Shown: positions 36,020 to 45,600 of the stretch, piece by piece
How positions within the stretch are numbered: the stretch's first letter is position 1
How the letters are laid out: each line of letters opens with the position of its first letter
Assembly (NCBI RefSeq): GCF_000240165.1
Contig: NC_017585.1
Location: forward strand, 1,364,001 to 1,428,000
Direction: 5' to 3'
From: Streptantibioticus cattleyicolor NRRL 8057 = DSM 46488
Lineage (GTDB): Bacteria > Actinomycetota > Actinomycetes > Streptomycetales > Streptomycetaceae
DNA: 64,000 bases
Notes under the pieces: model-generated
Database searches by the model: none
What the model was told of the DNA's origin: nothing
The model's input: the letters and a program-made list of their open reading frames with translations, nothing else
Made by a program: the position numbers and the translations under genes

Positions 36020-36696
36020 CCGAACCCACCCGGCCGATCCGCGTCCTCCTCGCCGACGACGAGGCGTTGATCCGGCACGGCGTCCGCCTGATCCTCCGGC
36101 ACGCCGAGGGCATCGACGTCGTCGCCGAGGCCGCCGACGGCCAGGAGGCGGTCGACCTGGCCGCCGTCCACCACCCCGACGTGGCCCTGGTCGACATCCG
36201 GATGCCGGTCCGCGACGGCCTCGCCGCCATCGCCCCGCTGCTCGCCCTCGACCCCGCGCCCCGGGTGGTCGTGCTCACCACGTTCGGCGACGAACCCAAC
36301 GTCCTGCGGGCGCTGCGCGAGGGCGCCGCGGGCTTCCTGCTGAAGGACGACGGCCCCCAGGAGCTGATCACCGCGGTACGGTCGGCCGCCGCCGGCGACT
36401 CGGTGCTCTCCCCAGGCGTGACCGGGACGGTCATCGCCAGGATGCTCCGCTCCGGTGCCGCCGACGACCCCGCCCAGGCCGCCCTCGCCGACGAGCGCGT
36501 CTCCCGCCTCACCGCCCGCGAACGCGACGTCCTGGCGATGCTCGGCCAGGGACTGTCCAACCAGGCCATCGCCGACCGGCTCGCCATCGGCGTCGGCACC
36601 GTCAAGACCCACGTCGGCGCCATCCTCGACAAGACCGGCTCGTCCACCCGCGTCCAAGCCGCGCTCCTGGCCCACCGGTTGGGTCTGTCCGGCTGA
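36016..36696 (+). CDS. NarL/LuxR-family response regulator
   Basis: A 226-residue regulator. The receiver domain (residues 8-125) has the acidic pocket LLADDEALIRHG, phospho-Asp60 in LVDIRMPVRDG, Thr/Lys switch residues in VVLTTFGDE and FLLKDDGPQEL. The C-terminal LuxR HTH is LTARERDVLAMLGQGLSNQA, VGTVKTHVGAILDKTG. GTG start, translationally coupled to the kinase (GTGA). It probably binds the GTCTCCG...GGCAGAG elements upstream of this operon and of the following ABC exporter genes. Confidence 0.95.
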   Translation: MTEPTRPIRVLLADDEALIRHGVRLILRHAEGIDVVAEAADGQEAVDLAAVHHPDVALVDIRMPVRDGLAAIAPLLALDPAPRVVVLTTFGDEPNVLRALREGAAGFLLKDDGPQELITAVRSAAAGDSVLSPGVTGTVIARMLRSGAADDPAQAALADERVSRLTARERDVLAMLGQGLSNQAIADRLAIGVGTVKTHVGAILDKTGSSTRVQAALLAHRLGLSG

Positions 36697-36714
36697 ACGA
36701 CCCCCCCGGCCGTC

Positions 36715-36798
36715 CTCTGCCGAAGGTCGGAGACCCACCGCGCGGGCCTCCGCCCCACGGCCGGGGCGGGACGCCGGGGCACCTTCCTCCGGCAGAGG
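36715..36798. promoter_or_regulatory. Probable response-regulator sites B and C upstream of the ABC exporter
   Basis: Site B (36715-36734, minus orientation) is GTCTCCGACCTTCGGCAGAG, matching site A at 18 of 20 positions. Site C (36778-36797, plus orientation) is a weaker copy sharing CGGCAGAG. B and C face each other, giving a long inverted repeat (CCTCTGCCG with CGGCAGAGG, plus AAGGT with ACCTT) that could also act as a terminator of the two-component operon. Confidence 0.55.
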
Positions 36799-36915
36799 CC
36801 AACTCCCGCCTCCGGGGCGACGTTCGCGCAGGTGGGGGACGTGAGGATGGAAGGGTCCCCAGGTCCGCGACGCTTGCCGCGGCGGACCGTCGTCGCAGTC
36901 GCAGGTGGAGTACCC

Positions 36916-37692
36916 ATGCCGCGTCCCTTCCCGTCCTCCGGCCCCTCCGGCACCGCACCGGCCGCCTGTGCCGTCGGTCTGACCAAGGTGTACGGGCGGG
37001 GTGAGACCCGGGTCACCGCGTTGGACGCGGTGTCGGTCGAGTTCGCGCGCGGTCGGTTCACCGCGGTCATGGGCCCGTCCGGGTCCGGGAAGTCGACCCT
37101 GATGCATTGTGTGGCCGGGCTGGAGCCGGTGACCTCGGGTTCGGTCCGGATCGGGGCCACCGAGCTGGCGCCGTTGGGAGAGCGGGAGCTGACCCGGTTG
37201 CGCAGGGAGAAGGTCGGGTTCGTGTTCCAGGGCTTCAACCTGCTGCCGACGCTCACCGCGGCGGAGAACATCACGTTGCCCTCGCTCCTGGCCGGACGGC
37301 GGCCCGACGCGGGGTGGATGGAGACCGTGGTCGCCACCGTCGGGCTGACCGGCCGGCTCGCCCACCGCCCCGCGGAACTCTCCGGCGGTCAGCAGCAGCG
37401 GGTCGCGGTGGCCCGCGCGCTGGTCTCCCGGCCCGAGATCGTCTTCGCCGACGAGCCGACCGGCAACCTCGACTCACGGACCGGCGCGGAGATCCTCGGC
37501 TTCCTGCGCGACTGCGTACGGGAGTTGGGGCAGACGGTGGTGATGGTGACCCACGACCCGGTGGCCGCCGCCCACGCGGACCGGGTGGTCTTCCTCGCCG
37601 ACGGCCGGGTCGTCGACGAACTGCGCGAACCGGCCGCCGAGACGGTACTCGAACGGATGCCACGGCCCGCCGCCCAGGGCCGCACCCGCTGA
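36916..37692 (+). CDS. ABC transporter ATP-binding protein (MacB/LolD-like)
   Basis: A 258-residue ABC ATPase: Walker A MGPSGSGKSTLMH, Q-loop VFQGFNLLPTLTA, signature LSGGQQQRVAVARAL, Walker B IVFADEPTGNLDS and H-loop VMVTHDP. The ENITLPSLLAG segment is characteristic of the FtsX-permease-coupled group. AGGTGGAG precedes the ATG. It is 38 bases upstream of the FtsX permease and forms one exporter with it. By context it is controlled by the adjacent two-component system. Confidence 0.94.
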   Translation: MPRPFPSSGPSGTAPAACAVGLTKVYGRGETRVTALDAVSVEFARGRFTAVMGPSGSGKSTLMHCVAGLEPVTSGSVRIGATELAPLGERELTRLRREKVGFVFQGFNLLPTLTAAENITLPSLLAGRRPDAGWMETVVATVGLTGRLAHRPAELSGGQQQRVAVARALVSRPEIVFADEPTGNLDSRTGAEILGFLRDCVRELGQTVVMVTHDPVAAAHADRVVFLADGRVVDELREPAAETVLERMPRPAAQGRTR

Positions 37693-37730
37693 CACCGCCC
37701 CGTCCCCGAACGCCTCCCGAAAGCCCCGCC

Positions 37731-40292
37731 ATGCTGACAACAGCCCTGCGCAACCTCCTCGCGGACAAGGCACGCCTGGTCATGACCGCCCTCGCCATCT
37801 GCCTGGGGGTCGCCTTCGTCTCCGGCACCCTCGTCTTCGCGGACTCCGCCGCCCAGGCCCAACGCGCCGCCGCCTCACGGAGCTTCGCGGACATCGCGGT
37901 CACCGTGACCCCGAAGGACCCGCCGCCCGGCACCGCCGCCACCCCGCGCACCGCAGTGCTCGACGACGCGCTCGCCGGGAAACTGGCCCGGGTCCCCGGT
38001 GTCACCGCCGTACGGCCCTCGGTCGACGGGACGGCCACCCTCGACGCGGCGGACGGCTCCCCACTACGGGCCGGCTCGGCGTGGGCCAACCCGGCCGCCG
38101 CCTACCTGCCGGGCCCCGACGGCACGGACAGCCGCTACCCGCTGGCCGAGGGCCGCGCCCCGGGGAACGGCGGCGAACTCGCGGTGGACTCCGGCACCGC
38201 CGCCGCCGGCCACCTGCGCCTCGGCGACCCGGTCACGCTGGCCACCGACGGACCGGTCATGACCAAGCGGCTCGTCGGCATCGTCACCACCAAGGACCCC
38301 CGGGTGACCGCCGGCGGCACCCTCACCCTGTTCGACAAGGCGACCGCCCAGCGGCTCTTCGCCTCCCCGGGGCGCTACACCGCGATCGACCTGTCCGCGA
38401 CCCCCGGCACCGACCCGTACCAACTCCAGCGCCGGGTCACCGCCGTGCTCCCGGCCGCCGGGGCCGAGGCCGTCACCGGCGCCGCCCAGGCCGCCCAGCA
38501 GGCCGCCTACGTGGACACGCTGACCCGGGGGTACGTGAAGCTGCCGCTGGTCCTGGCCGGTGTGTCGCTGTTCATCGGCTCGTTCCTGATCGTCAACACC
38601 TTCTCCACGCTGGTGACGCGGCGCGCCCGGCAGATCGCGCTGCTGCGGGCGATCGGCGCGTCACGCCGCCAGGTGGTCCGTTCCGTCCTCGCGGAGGCGG
38701 CTGCGCTCGGCCTCGCCGCGTCGGGCGCCGGTTTCCTGCTCGGCCTCGGCGTCGCCGCCGTGCTGCCCGGTGTCCTCGGTGACGCGCGACACGCCCTGCC
38801 GAGCGGCCCGTTGGTGATCGCGCCGCGGTCGGTGGTGGCGGCGCTCGGGGCCGGGGTGGGGGTCACCGTGCTCGCCGCGTGGCTGCCCTCGCGCAGGGCG
38901 GCGAAGGTCGCGCCGGTCGAGGCGATGCGCTCGGCCGAGCAGCCGCCCTCCGCCGTCCGGTCCCGGATCCGTGGCGTGGCCGGGGTGGCCGGGCTCGTCC
39001 TCGGCGTCGGCCTGCTGGCGTCGCTCACCGGCGCGAAGGACGCCTCGGTGGCCAACCTCCGTGCCGCGATGCTCGGTTGCGCCCTCCTCGTCGTCGGTCT
39101 GACCGGGTCGGCGCCGCTGCTCGCCGGTCCGGTGATCGGGGTGGCCGGGCGGCTGACCGGGCGCTTCGGGGTCGCCGGCCGGCTCGCGGTGCGGAACGCG
39201 CTGCGCGACCCGCGGCGTACCGCGGCCACCGCCTCCGCCCTGATGGTCAGCACGGCACTGGTCGCCGGGCTCGCCGTCATCGGCGACTCCACCGGGCGGG
39301 CCCTCGACCGCCAGGCCGCGGCCGGTCTCACCGCCGACTACGTGATCGGCGCCCGCACCCCCACCGTCGGCATCACCCCGTCCACCGTACGGCGCGTGGC
39401 CAAAACCCCCGGGGTGCGCACGGCGGTCCCCGTCGCCGACTCCACCCTGCTCACCGGCGGCCGTCTCCGGCAGATCTCCGGCATCGACCCCGGCGCCGTC
39501 GGCACCGTGCTCGCCCTCGACTTCGTCAGCGGCTCCCCGGACCGCCTCGGACCGGGCCGGATCGCCGTCTCCGCGACCATGGCCCGCGAATCCGGCCTGC
39601 GCACCGGCAGCGGCCTCGTCGCCGGCCTGGGCCGCGACCACGCCCCCGGGCGGTACACCGTCGTCGGCGTCTACCAGGACAACCCCGTCGCCCACGACGC
39701 GCTCGCCACCCGCGACGAGGTCTGGCGGCACGGCTTCACCCCCGGCTCCGCCCAGCGCGTCCTCGTCCGCACCACCGACGGCGCGACCCCGGCCACGCAG
39801 CGGCGGCTGCGCACCGCGCTGGGCCACAACCCGCTGCTCACGGTGGAGGACCGGCGGCAACTCGTCGACGAGGCCGCCGGCGTCATGGGCGACCTGCTGA
39901 CCCTGATGTACGGGCTGCTCGCCGTCGGCACCGTGATCGCCGCACTCGGCGTCGTCAACCCCCTTGCCCTGTCGGTCTCCGAACGCACCCGGGAGATCGG
40001 CGTGCTGCGCGCCCTCGGCATGGACCGCGCCGCCATCCGCCGCATGATCCGCCTGGAATCGGTGACCGTCGCCGCGTTCGGCACGCTGCTGGGGCTGGCC
40101 GGCGGGCTCTTCGCCGCGTGGGCCGTCGGCGCGCTGGCCAACGGTGCCATGGCGCACTACACGCTGGTGCTGCCCTGGGGAACGCTGCTCGCGGTCTGCC
40201 TGCTCTCCCTCGCGGTCGGCGTGCTCGCGGCGGCCGTCCCGGCCCGCCGGGCCGCCGCCCTGAGCCCGCTGGAAGCCGTCGCCAAGGCGTGA
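37731..40292 (+). CDS. FtsX-like ABC transporter permease (two-module)
   Basis: An 853-residue permease starting MLTTALRNLLADKARLVMTA. The first transmembrane helix is followed by a roughly 240-residue extracytoplasmic domain. Three helices of an FtsX module follow (about 265-390: LVLAGVSLFIGSFLIVNTFS, VTRRARQIALLRAIGASRRQ). A central pair of helices, a second extracytoplasmic domain and the C-terminal FtsX module (TLMYGLLAVGTVIAALGVVN, ERTREIGVLRALGMDRAAIR) complete it. These mechanotransmission-type exporters move antimicrobial peptides, lipids or lipoproteins, or signal to kinases. The substrate is unknown. It ends the exporter operon. Confidence 0.93.
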   Translation: MLTTALRNLLADKARLVMTALAICLGVAFVSGTLVFADSAAQAQRAAASRSFADIAVTVTPKDPPPGTAATPRTAVLDDALAGKLARVPGVTAVRPSVDGTATLDAADGSPLRAGSAWANPAAAYLPGPDGTDSRYPLAEGRAPGNGGELAVDSGTAAAGHLRLGDPVTLATDGPVMTKRLVGIVTTKDPRVTAGGTLTLFDKATAQRLFASPGRYTAIDLSATPGTDPYQLQRRVTAVLPAAGAEAVTGAAQAAQQAAYVDTLTRGYVKLPLVLAGVSLFIGSFLIVNTFSTLVTRRARQIALLRAIGASRRQVVRSVLAEAAALGLAASGAGFLLGLGVAAVLPGVLGDARHALPSGPLVIAPRSVVAALGAGVGVTVLAAWLPSRRAAKVAPVEAMRSAEQPPSAVRSRIRGVAGVAGLVLGVGLLASLTGAKDASVANLRAAMLGCALLVVGLTGSAPLLAGPVIGVAGRLTGRFGVAGRLAVRNALRDPRRTAATASALMVSTALVAGLAVIGDSTGRALDRQAAAGLTADYVIGARTPTVGITPSTVRRVAKTPGVRTAVPVADSTLLTGGRLRQISGIDPGAVGTVLALDFVSGSPDRLGPGRIAVSATMARESGLRTGSGLVAGLGRDHAPGRYTVVGVYQDNPVAHDALATRDEVWRHGFTPGSAQRVLVRTTDGATPATQRRLRTALGHNPLLTVEDRRQLVDEAAGVMGDLLTLMYGLLAVGTVIAALGVVNPLALSVSERTREIGVLRALGMDRAAIRRMIRLESVTVAAFGTLLGLAGGLFAAWAVGALANGAMAHYTLVLPWGTLLAVCLLSLAVGVLAAAVPARRAAALSPLEAVAKA

Positions 40293-40322
40293 CGGACGGG
40301 GGGCCGGCCACCGACCCCCCGT

Positions 40323-41090
40323 TCAGATCGCGGTGAAGCCGCCGTCCGCCGCGACGACGGCGCCGGTGACGAAGCTGGAACGGGGCGAGGCCAGGAAGCA
40401 GAGCACCTCGGCGATCTCCTCGGGCCGGGCCACCCGGCCCAGCGGCTGCGCGTCGGCGAAGGACGCCAGGTACTCACGGCTGTCGGAGCGGAACGTGTCG
40501 AGGAAGTCCGTCTCGACCACGCCTGCGGCCACGACGTTGGCCCGGATGCCCACCGGCCCCCCTTCGACGGCGAGCACCTTCGTCAGCTGGGCCAGCGCCC
40601 CCTTGGAGGCGCTGTACGCGGCGCCCTCCGGCAACCCGACGGTGCAGACGTACGAACCCGTGCTCACGATGGCTCCACCGCCCCGCTCCCGCATCGCCCG
40701 GAACGCCTCCCGGGCGAAGAGGAACGCCCCCCGGACGTTGACCGCCATCACGTCGTCCCAGTCCCGCGCCGTGGTCCGCGTGAGGGGTTTGTTGAGGGGG
40801 CGCCCGGCGTTGTTGACCAGGATGTCGAGGCCGCCGAAGGCGTCCACGGCCGCGTCGACCGCGCGCTGGGCGGTCGCCTCGTCGGTGATGTCGCCGACGA
40901 GGGGGCTGACGCCCGGGAAGCGGCCGGGCAGTTCCGCCACCTCCTGGCGCCGGTCGACGGCGACGATCCGCGCGCCGCGTTCGTGCAGCAGCCGTACGGT
41001 CTCCGCGCCGATGCCGCGCGCCGCCCCGGTGACGATGGCGGTGCGGCCGGCGAACTCCGCTGTGGTGGCGGTGTGTTGGGGTGTGGTCAT
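40323..41090 (-). CDS. SDR family oxidoreductase
   Basis: A 255-residue classical short-chain dehydrogenase/reductase. Cofactor motif TGAARGIGAETVRLL, structural NNAG in LDILVNNAGRPLNK, catalytic Ser in SYVCTVG region and YSASK (Tyr-x3-Lys). The C-terminal SSFVTGAVVAADGGFTA is typical. The acidic end of the second strand (VAVDRRQEV) favours NAD. It overlaps the MFS transporter stop by 4 bases and is the second gene of that operon. Confidence 0.93.
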   Translation of the reverse strand: MTTPQHTATTAEFAGRTAIVTGAARGIGAETVRLLHERGARIVAVDRRQEVAELPGRFPGVSPLVGDITDEATAQRAVDAAVDAFGGLDILVNNAGRPLNKPLTRTTARDWDDVMAVNVRGAFLFAREAFRAMRERGGGAIVSTGSYVCTVGLPEGAAYSASKGALAQLTKVLAVEGGPVGIRANVVAAGVVETDFLDTFRSDSREYLASFADAQPLGRVARPEEIAEVLCFLASPRSSFVTGAVVAADGGFTAI

Positions 41091-42571
41091 GACGCTTCTC
41101 CTTGCCGGGTGTTACCGCGCGGAGCGGTGGTGGTGGGCTCCCGCGTGTCCCGCAGGAGCGTGGTGGCGGCGAGGCCCGCGAGGACGACGCCGATGACGAC
41201 CGCGGTCGCCGGGAGGTATCCGGCCGACGGATCCGCGCCGCCGCCCGCCCGCCGCCCGGCCTCCGTCACCGCGGTGACGACGGCCAGCACCACGGCCCCG
41301 CCGATCTGCATCGAGGTGTTGAGCAGCGCCCCGGCGAGGCCCTGGTCGCGGTCGGCCACCCCGGAGACCGCGCTCATGTTCAGCGCGGGGAACGTGGCGG
41401 CCGTACCCAGGCCGTTGAGGACCATCACCGGCAGCACCACCGACACGAAGGACGCCTCGGGCCCGATCCGCAGGAACATCGCGTAGGACGCGGCCAGCAG
41501 CAGCATCCCCGTGGCGATCACCCGCTGCGTGCCGAACCGGGCCGCCAGACGTCCCGCGAACGGGGCCACCGCGCCGTTGACCAGCCCGAGCGGGACGAAG
41601 GCACCGGACGTGGCCAGCGGCGACCAGCCCAGCACGTTCTGCAGGTAGAGCGTGGCGAGGAACGCGAAGGAGGTGTAGGCACCCCACATCGCGAAGATCG
41701 TCAGATTGGTGCCGGCGCTCCGGCGCCGGGTGAGGAAGGACAACGGCACCAACGCGTCGGCCCGCCGTGCCTCCAGCCGCAGGAACGCGGCGAGCAGCAG
41801 CACCGCCACCGTGAACAGGGCGATGGTGCGCACCGACGTCCAGCCGTGGTCCGGGGCCTGCGCGATGGCGTAGACGCAGACGAGGAGCCCTCCGGTGACG
41901 GTCAGCGCACCGGCGACGTCGATCCGCCGCCGCGCGGCGCGCGGCGGGTCGGGCGGCAGCAGCCGGCCGCCGGCGGCGAACGCGGCCACGGCGATGGGCA
42001 CCGGCAGCGCGAAGACCAGCCGCCACGAGACCTCGGTGAGCGCACCGCCGAGCACCAGCCCGCCGACGAACCCGCCGGCGCCCGCGGTGGCGTACCAGCC
42101 CAGCGCCCGCCCCCGCTCGCGCCCCTCCGGCCAGTTGGTGGTGATCAGCGACAGGGCGGCCGGGGCGAGGAAACCGGCGGCCACCCCCTTGACCAGCCGG
42201 GCCCCGATGAGCGCCGCGCCGCCGGGGGCGACCGCTCCGAGGACGCCGACCACCGCGAACACCGCGACCGCCGTGAGGAAGGTCCGCCGGCGCCCGAGCA
42301 GATCCGCCGCCCGGCCGCCCAGCAGCAGGAACCCGCCGTAGCCGAGCGCGTACGCGGAGACCACCCACTGCAAGGACGCCGGCGACATGCCCAGACCGTG
42401 CTGGATCGCGGGGAGGGCGACCCCCACGTCGGACAGGTCGATCGCGTCCATGAAGTGCGAGGCGCACAAGGTCACCAGGGCGAGCACGCCGGGCACCACC
42501 GGCGCGGACCGGGCCCGGGGCCCCGCCCGTCCTGCGGTGTCGTGCGCCGGCGTGGAGGCTTCGGCCGTCAT
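41087..42571 (-). CDS. MFS transporter, DHA2-like drug/metabolite exporter
   Basis: A 494-residue multi-helix transporter. The N-terminal motif region is FMDAIDLSDVGVALPAIQHGL, motif A is GGRAADLLGRRRTFLTAVAV and the long-chain ASLQWVVSAYALGYGGFLL is typical of the 14-helix EmrB/QacA group. It probably exports a toxic compound with proton antiport. The start is ATG 42571 and the SDR gene follows with a 4-base overlap. It is divergent from a (frameshifted) XRE regulator across a region with a dyad. Confidence 0.92.
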   Translation of the reverse strand: MTAEASTPAHDTAGRAGPRARSAPVVPGVLALVTLCASHFMDAIDLSDVGVALPAIQHGLGMSPASLQWVVSAYALGYGGFLLLGGRAADLLGRRRTFLTAVAVFAVVGVLGAVAPGGAALIGARLVKGVAAGFLAPAALSLITTNWPEGRERGRALGWYATAGAGGFVGGLVLGGALTEVSWRLVFALPVPIAVAAFAAGGRLLPPDPPRAARRRIDVAGALTVTGGLLVCVYAIAQAPDHGWTSVRTIALFTVAVLLLAAFLRLEARRADALVPLSFLTRRRSAGTNLTIFAMWGAYTSFAFLATLYLQNVLGWSPLATSGAFVPLGLVNGAVAPFAGRLAARFGTQRVIATGMLLLAASYAMFLRIGPEASFVSVVLPVMVLNGLGTAATFPALNMSAVSGVADRDQGLAGALLNTSMQIGGAVVLAVVTAVTEAGRRAGGGADPSAGYLPATAVVIGVVLAGLAATTLLRDTREPTTTAPRGNTRQGEAS

Positions 42572-42743
42572 CGTGGTGTGTCCTTTCCGGCGGTGGTGAA
42601 CGGAGCGCGGGGCGGCGGCGTCAGGAGGCGGGCCGCTCGTGGCCATGGCAGACCTCTCGTTCGCGGAGGGGAAGAGTCGTGGTGCGGGGTGTGACGCCAC
42701 CGAGTCTGGGCCGCGCCCCACCGGCCGGCCAGGACGTCTTCCG

Positions 42744-42764
42744 CCTGGGTGTGACGCACCCAGG
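42744..42764. promoter_or_regulatory. Operator-like dyad between MFS operon and XRE regulator
   Basis: Arms CCTGGGTG (42744-42751) and CACCCAGG (42757-42764) are perfect, with a 5-base spacer. TAGCCT (42785-42790) 7 bases before the XRE ATG may be its -10. The dyad could bind the XRE protein and repress both directions. Confidence 0.5.
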
Positions 42765-42797
42765 CACCCGGCGCGGGGCCGCACTAGCCTGGAGCCC

Positions 42798-43650
42798 ATG
42801 GCCGACAACGACCTCGGAGAATTCCTGCGCAGCCGCAGGTCAGCACTGCGGCCGGACGAGATCGGCATGGCGAGCCACGGCACCCGCCGCGTCCCCGGAC
42901 TGCGCCGGGAGGAGGTCGCGGTGCTCGCCGGCGTCAACGCCGACTACTACACCCGGCTGGAACAAGGCAGGGAACGCCGCCCCTCGTCCCAGGTGCTCGA
43001 CGCGCTCAGCCGCGCGCTGCGCCTCGACGACGACGCCCGGGCCCACCTGTACCGCCTCGCCGGCACCGTGCCCGACGAACCCGCCGCCCCCGTACCCGAC
43101 CAGGTGAGCGCCACCTTGCGGCAGTTGATGGACGGCTACACGCATACGCCTGCCTTCGTCCTCGACCGGACCCTGGACATCCTGGCGGCCAACGCGCTCG
43201 CCGACGCCCTCTACGCGCCGTTCCACCCGGCGGACAACCTGGCCCGCATGACGTTCGCCGACCCCGCGGGGCGCACCTTCTACCAGGAGTGGCACAAGGC
43301 CGCCCAGGCCGTCGTCGCCAACCTCCGCCACGCCACGGGGTAACGAGCCGGACAACCCGCGTCTGCGGGACCTCGTGGCGACCCTCACCGCCGGCAGCGC
43401 GGAGTTCGCCCGCCTGTGGGCCGCCCACCCCGTGCGCGGCAAGACGCACGAGGCCAAGCGGTTCCGCCACCCCGACGTCGGCCCCCTCACCCTCAACTAC
43501 CAGGCGTTCGACGTGCGGGAGGCCCCGGGCCAGCAACTCGTCATCTACCACGCCGAACCCGGCAGCGACAGCGCGCACGCCCTGCGTCTGCTCGGCTCCG
43601 TCCACGCCACCCGGACCCGTCCCGCCCCGCACGGCACGGACCGCGGCTGA
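42798..43650 (+). pseudogene. XRE/MmyB-like transcriptional regulator split by a +1 frameshift
   Basis: The first 181 residues carry an XRE HTH (ELRR-type: FLRSRRSALRPDEIG, LRREEVAVLAGVNADYYTRL) and the start of an MmyB-like ligand domain ([20 protein letters not shown]). The frame stops at TAA 43341-43343, but the +1 frame continues exactly as the family requires: [54 protein letters not shown], to a stop at 43650. One extra base at about 43341 explains it. The full product would be about 283 residues. It is divergent from the MFS/SDR operon, its likely target. This is either a sequencing error, a fresh mutation or, less likely, programmed +1 shifting at a UAA. Confidence 0.8.
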
Positions 43651-43945
43651 ACGGGGTTCTCGCGGGGGAGTCCGGCGGACGGCCGCGGACACATGGGCAC
43701 CGATCGGCGTCCGGAAGGGCACAACAGCGTATGCACGCGGGCGGATCACCGGCGGCCCGGTGCCAGGATGAGACGAACGCACCGGCCCACCACAGGAGTT
43801 CAGGCGTGAGCTGGGAAGCGGCGGCCTCCGGCCGCCGCACGCGGACGGCGTCGCGGAGAACGGACAGTGGGCCGCGTACGAATGGTGCCCCCGACGGCGG
43901 CCGGTGACCACACCGCAGGCTCGACCCCGCACCGGAAAGGCGGAC

Positions 43946-45409
43946 ATGACGGAGAGTTCGGTGCCCGGCGAAGAACTCGCCTGGCTGGACGCGACGGCAC
44001 AGGCGGATCTGGTACGGCGCGGTGTGCTGTCACCGACCGAGCTGGTCGAGGCGGCGATCGAGCGGATCGAACGGCTCAACGGCAAGCTCAACGCGGTGAT
44101 CACGCCGTTGTACGAGAAGGCACGCGCCGAGGCCGCGGCCGGCACGCTGCCCGACGGCCCGTTCCGCGGGGTGCCCATGCTGCTCAAGGACATCCTGTGC
44201 GACTCGGCGGGCGATCCGGCGTACGGCGGCATGCGCGCGCTGCGCGACCGCGACTGGCGGGCCGCGGAGGACTCCACGCTGGCGGCGCGGTTCCGTTCGG
44301 CGGGCTTCGTCTTCTGCGGCCGGACCAACCTCCCCGAACTCGCCACCAGCGTCACCACCGAACCGCTGGCGCACGGGGCGACCCGCAATCCGTGGGACCT
44401 CACCCGTTCCCCGGGCGGCTCCAGCGGCGGATCGGCGGCGGCCGTCGCCTCCGGCATGGTGCCGGTGGCACACGGCAACGACATGGCCGGCTCGATCCGG
44501 ATGCCGGCCAGCGCCTGCGGGGTCGTCGGCCTCAAGCCCACCCGTGCCCGCACCACGCTCGGCCCGCGCTACGGCGAGTACTGGGGAGCGGTCACCCACG
44601 AACACGTCCTGACCCGCTCGGTACGGGACACCGCCGCCGTGCTCGACGTCACCGCGGGGATGGCGGCCGGCGACCCCTACACCGCCCCGCCCCCGGCACG
44701 CCCCTACCGCGAGGAGGTCGGCGCCGACCCCGGGGCGTTGCGGATCGGGTTCCGCTGGACGCCTCCGGGCGCCACCGAACCGGCCCACCAGGACTGCGTG
44801 GCCGCCGTCGAGCACACCGCGCGACTGCTGGAGTCGCTCGGCCACCACGTGGCTCCCGCCCCGGCGGCGGCCCTGGATTCCCCCGCCATGGCCGAGGCGC
44901 TGCCGACCCTCTTCGCGGCCATCCTCGCCTGGGAACTCGACCAGTGGTCCCAACGCCTCGGCGAACGGCTGGAACCCGCCGACCTGGAGCCGATGAACGG
45001 GTTCCTCGCCGAGACGGGCCGCTCGGTGACCGCTTCCCAGTGGCTCTCCGGCATTCAGGCCTGGCAGCAGTGGGCGCGCGGCGTGGCGGGGCTGTGGGAG
45101 GACGGCCTCGACATACTGCTCACCCCGACGCTGCCCAACCCGCCGCTCCCGCTCGGCGAGTTGGCACCGGACGCCAAGGATCCGGCGGAACTGGTCGCCG
45201 GTGTCGCCCAGGGCATAGCGTTCACCCTGCCCTTCAACGTCACCGGCCAGCCCGCCGTCTCCCTGCCCCTGTACCACGGCTCCGACGGACTGCCGATCGG
45301 CGTCCAACTCGTCGCCGCCTACGGCCGGGAGGACCTGCTCATCCGGCTGGCCTCCCAGCTCGAACAGGCCGCCCCGTGGTCCGACCGGCGCCCCGCGTTC
45401 TCCGCGTAG
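43946..45409 (+). CDS. Amidase signature family protein
   Basis: A 487-residue amidase with the Ser-cisSer-Lys triad: Lys in [12 protein letters not shown], Ser in the [19 protein letters not shown] signature, and the acyl Ser in [12 protein letters not shown]. The length fits bacterial amidases acting on aryl or aliphatic amides. It is not a GatA, since no gatB or gatC is near. ATG 43946 has GGAAAGG upstream; an in-frame GTG at 43904 is possible. The 295 bases before it hold no supported gene, only a 33-codon frame with an AGGAG site at 43806-43907 that I do not trust. Confidence 0.92.
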   Translation: MTESSVPGEELAWLDATAQADLVRRGVLSPTELVEAAIERIERLNGKLNAVITPLYEKARAEAAAGTLPDGPFRGVPMLLKDILCDSAGDPAYGGMRALRDRDWRAAEDSTLAARFRSAGFVFCGRTNLPELATSVTTEPLAHGATRNPWDLTRSPGGSSGGSAAAVASGMVPVAHGNDMAGSIRMPASACGVVGLKPTRARTTLGPRYGEYWGAVTHEHVLTRSVRDTAAVLDVTAGMAAGDPYTAPPPARPYREEVGADPGALRIGFRWTPPGATEPAHQDCVAAVEHTARLLESLGHHVAPAPAAALDSPAMAEALPTLFAAILAWELDQWSQRLGERLEPADLEPMNGFLAETGRSVTASQWLSGIQAWQQWARGVAGLWEDGLDILLTPTLPNPPLPLGELAPDAKDPAELVAGVAQGIAFTLPFNVTGQPAVSLPLYHGSDGLPIGVQLVAAYGREDLLIRLASQLEQAAPWSDRRPAFSA

Positions 45410-45561
45410 CGGATCAGCGCGCCGGGACCGGTTCGAGGCCGGGCGGGTCAGCAGGACCGTCGACGGCCGGCTCCGCAGGAGGCCGCCGACAAGGTGCCCG
45501 ACCCCCGCAAGCCCTTCATGCCGGGGCGGTGACGGAACACGACCGGGCCTACCTCCACCCG

Positions 45562-45600
45562 ACCGCGAGGCCGCCGTCGCCGGGACGGCGGCCTCGCGGT
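45562..45600. terminator. Bidirectional hairpin terminator between amidase and argS
   Basis: A perfect 17-base stem (ACCGCGAGGCCGCCGTC with its complement) surrounds loop GCCGG. The far arm touches the argS stop codon, so it would end argS transcription on the minus strand and can also stop read-through from the amidase. There is no T-run, as often in actinobacteria. Confidence 0.75.

Noticed and set aside
43806-43907. A 33-codon frame with an AGGAG site upstream of the amidase
   Set aside because: The peptide is Arg/Thr-rich without family or structure; a neighbouring frame reads smoothly into the amidase, so this is probably untranslated leader or decayed sequence.
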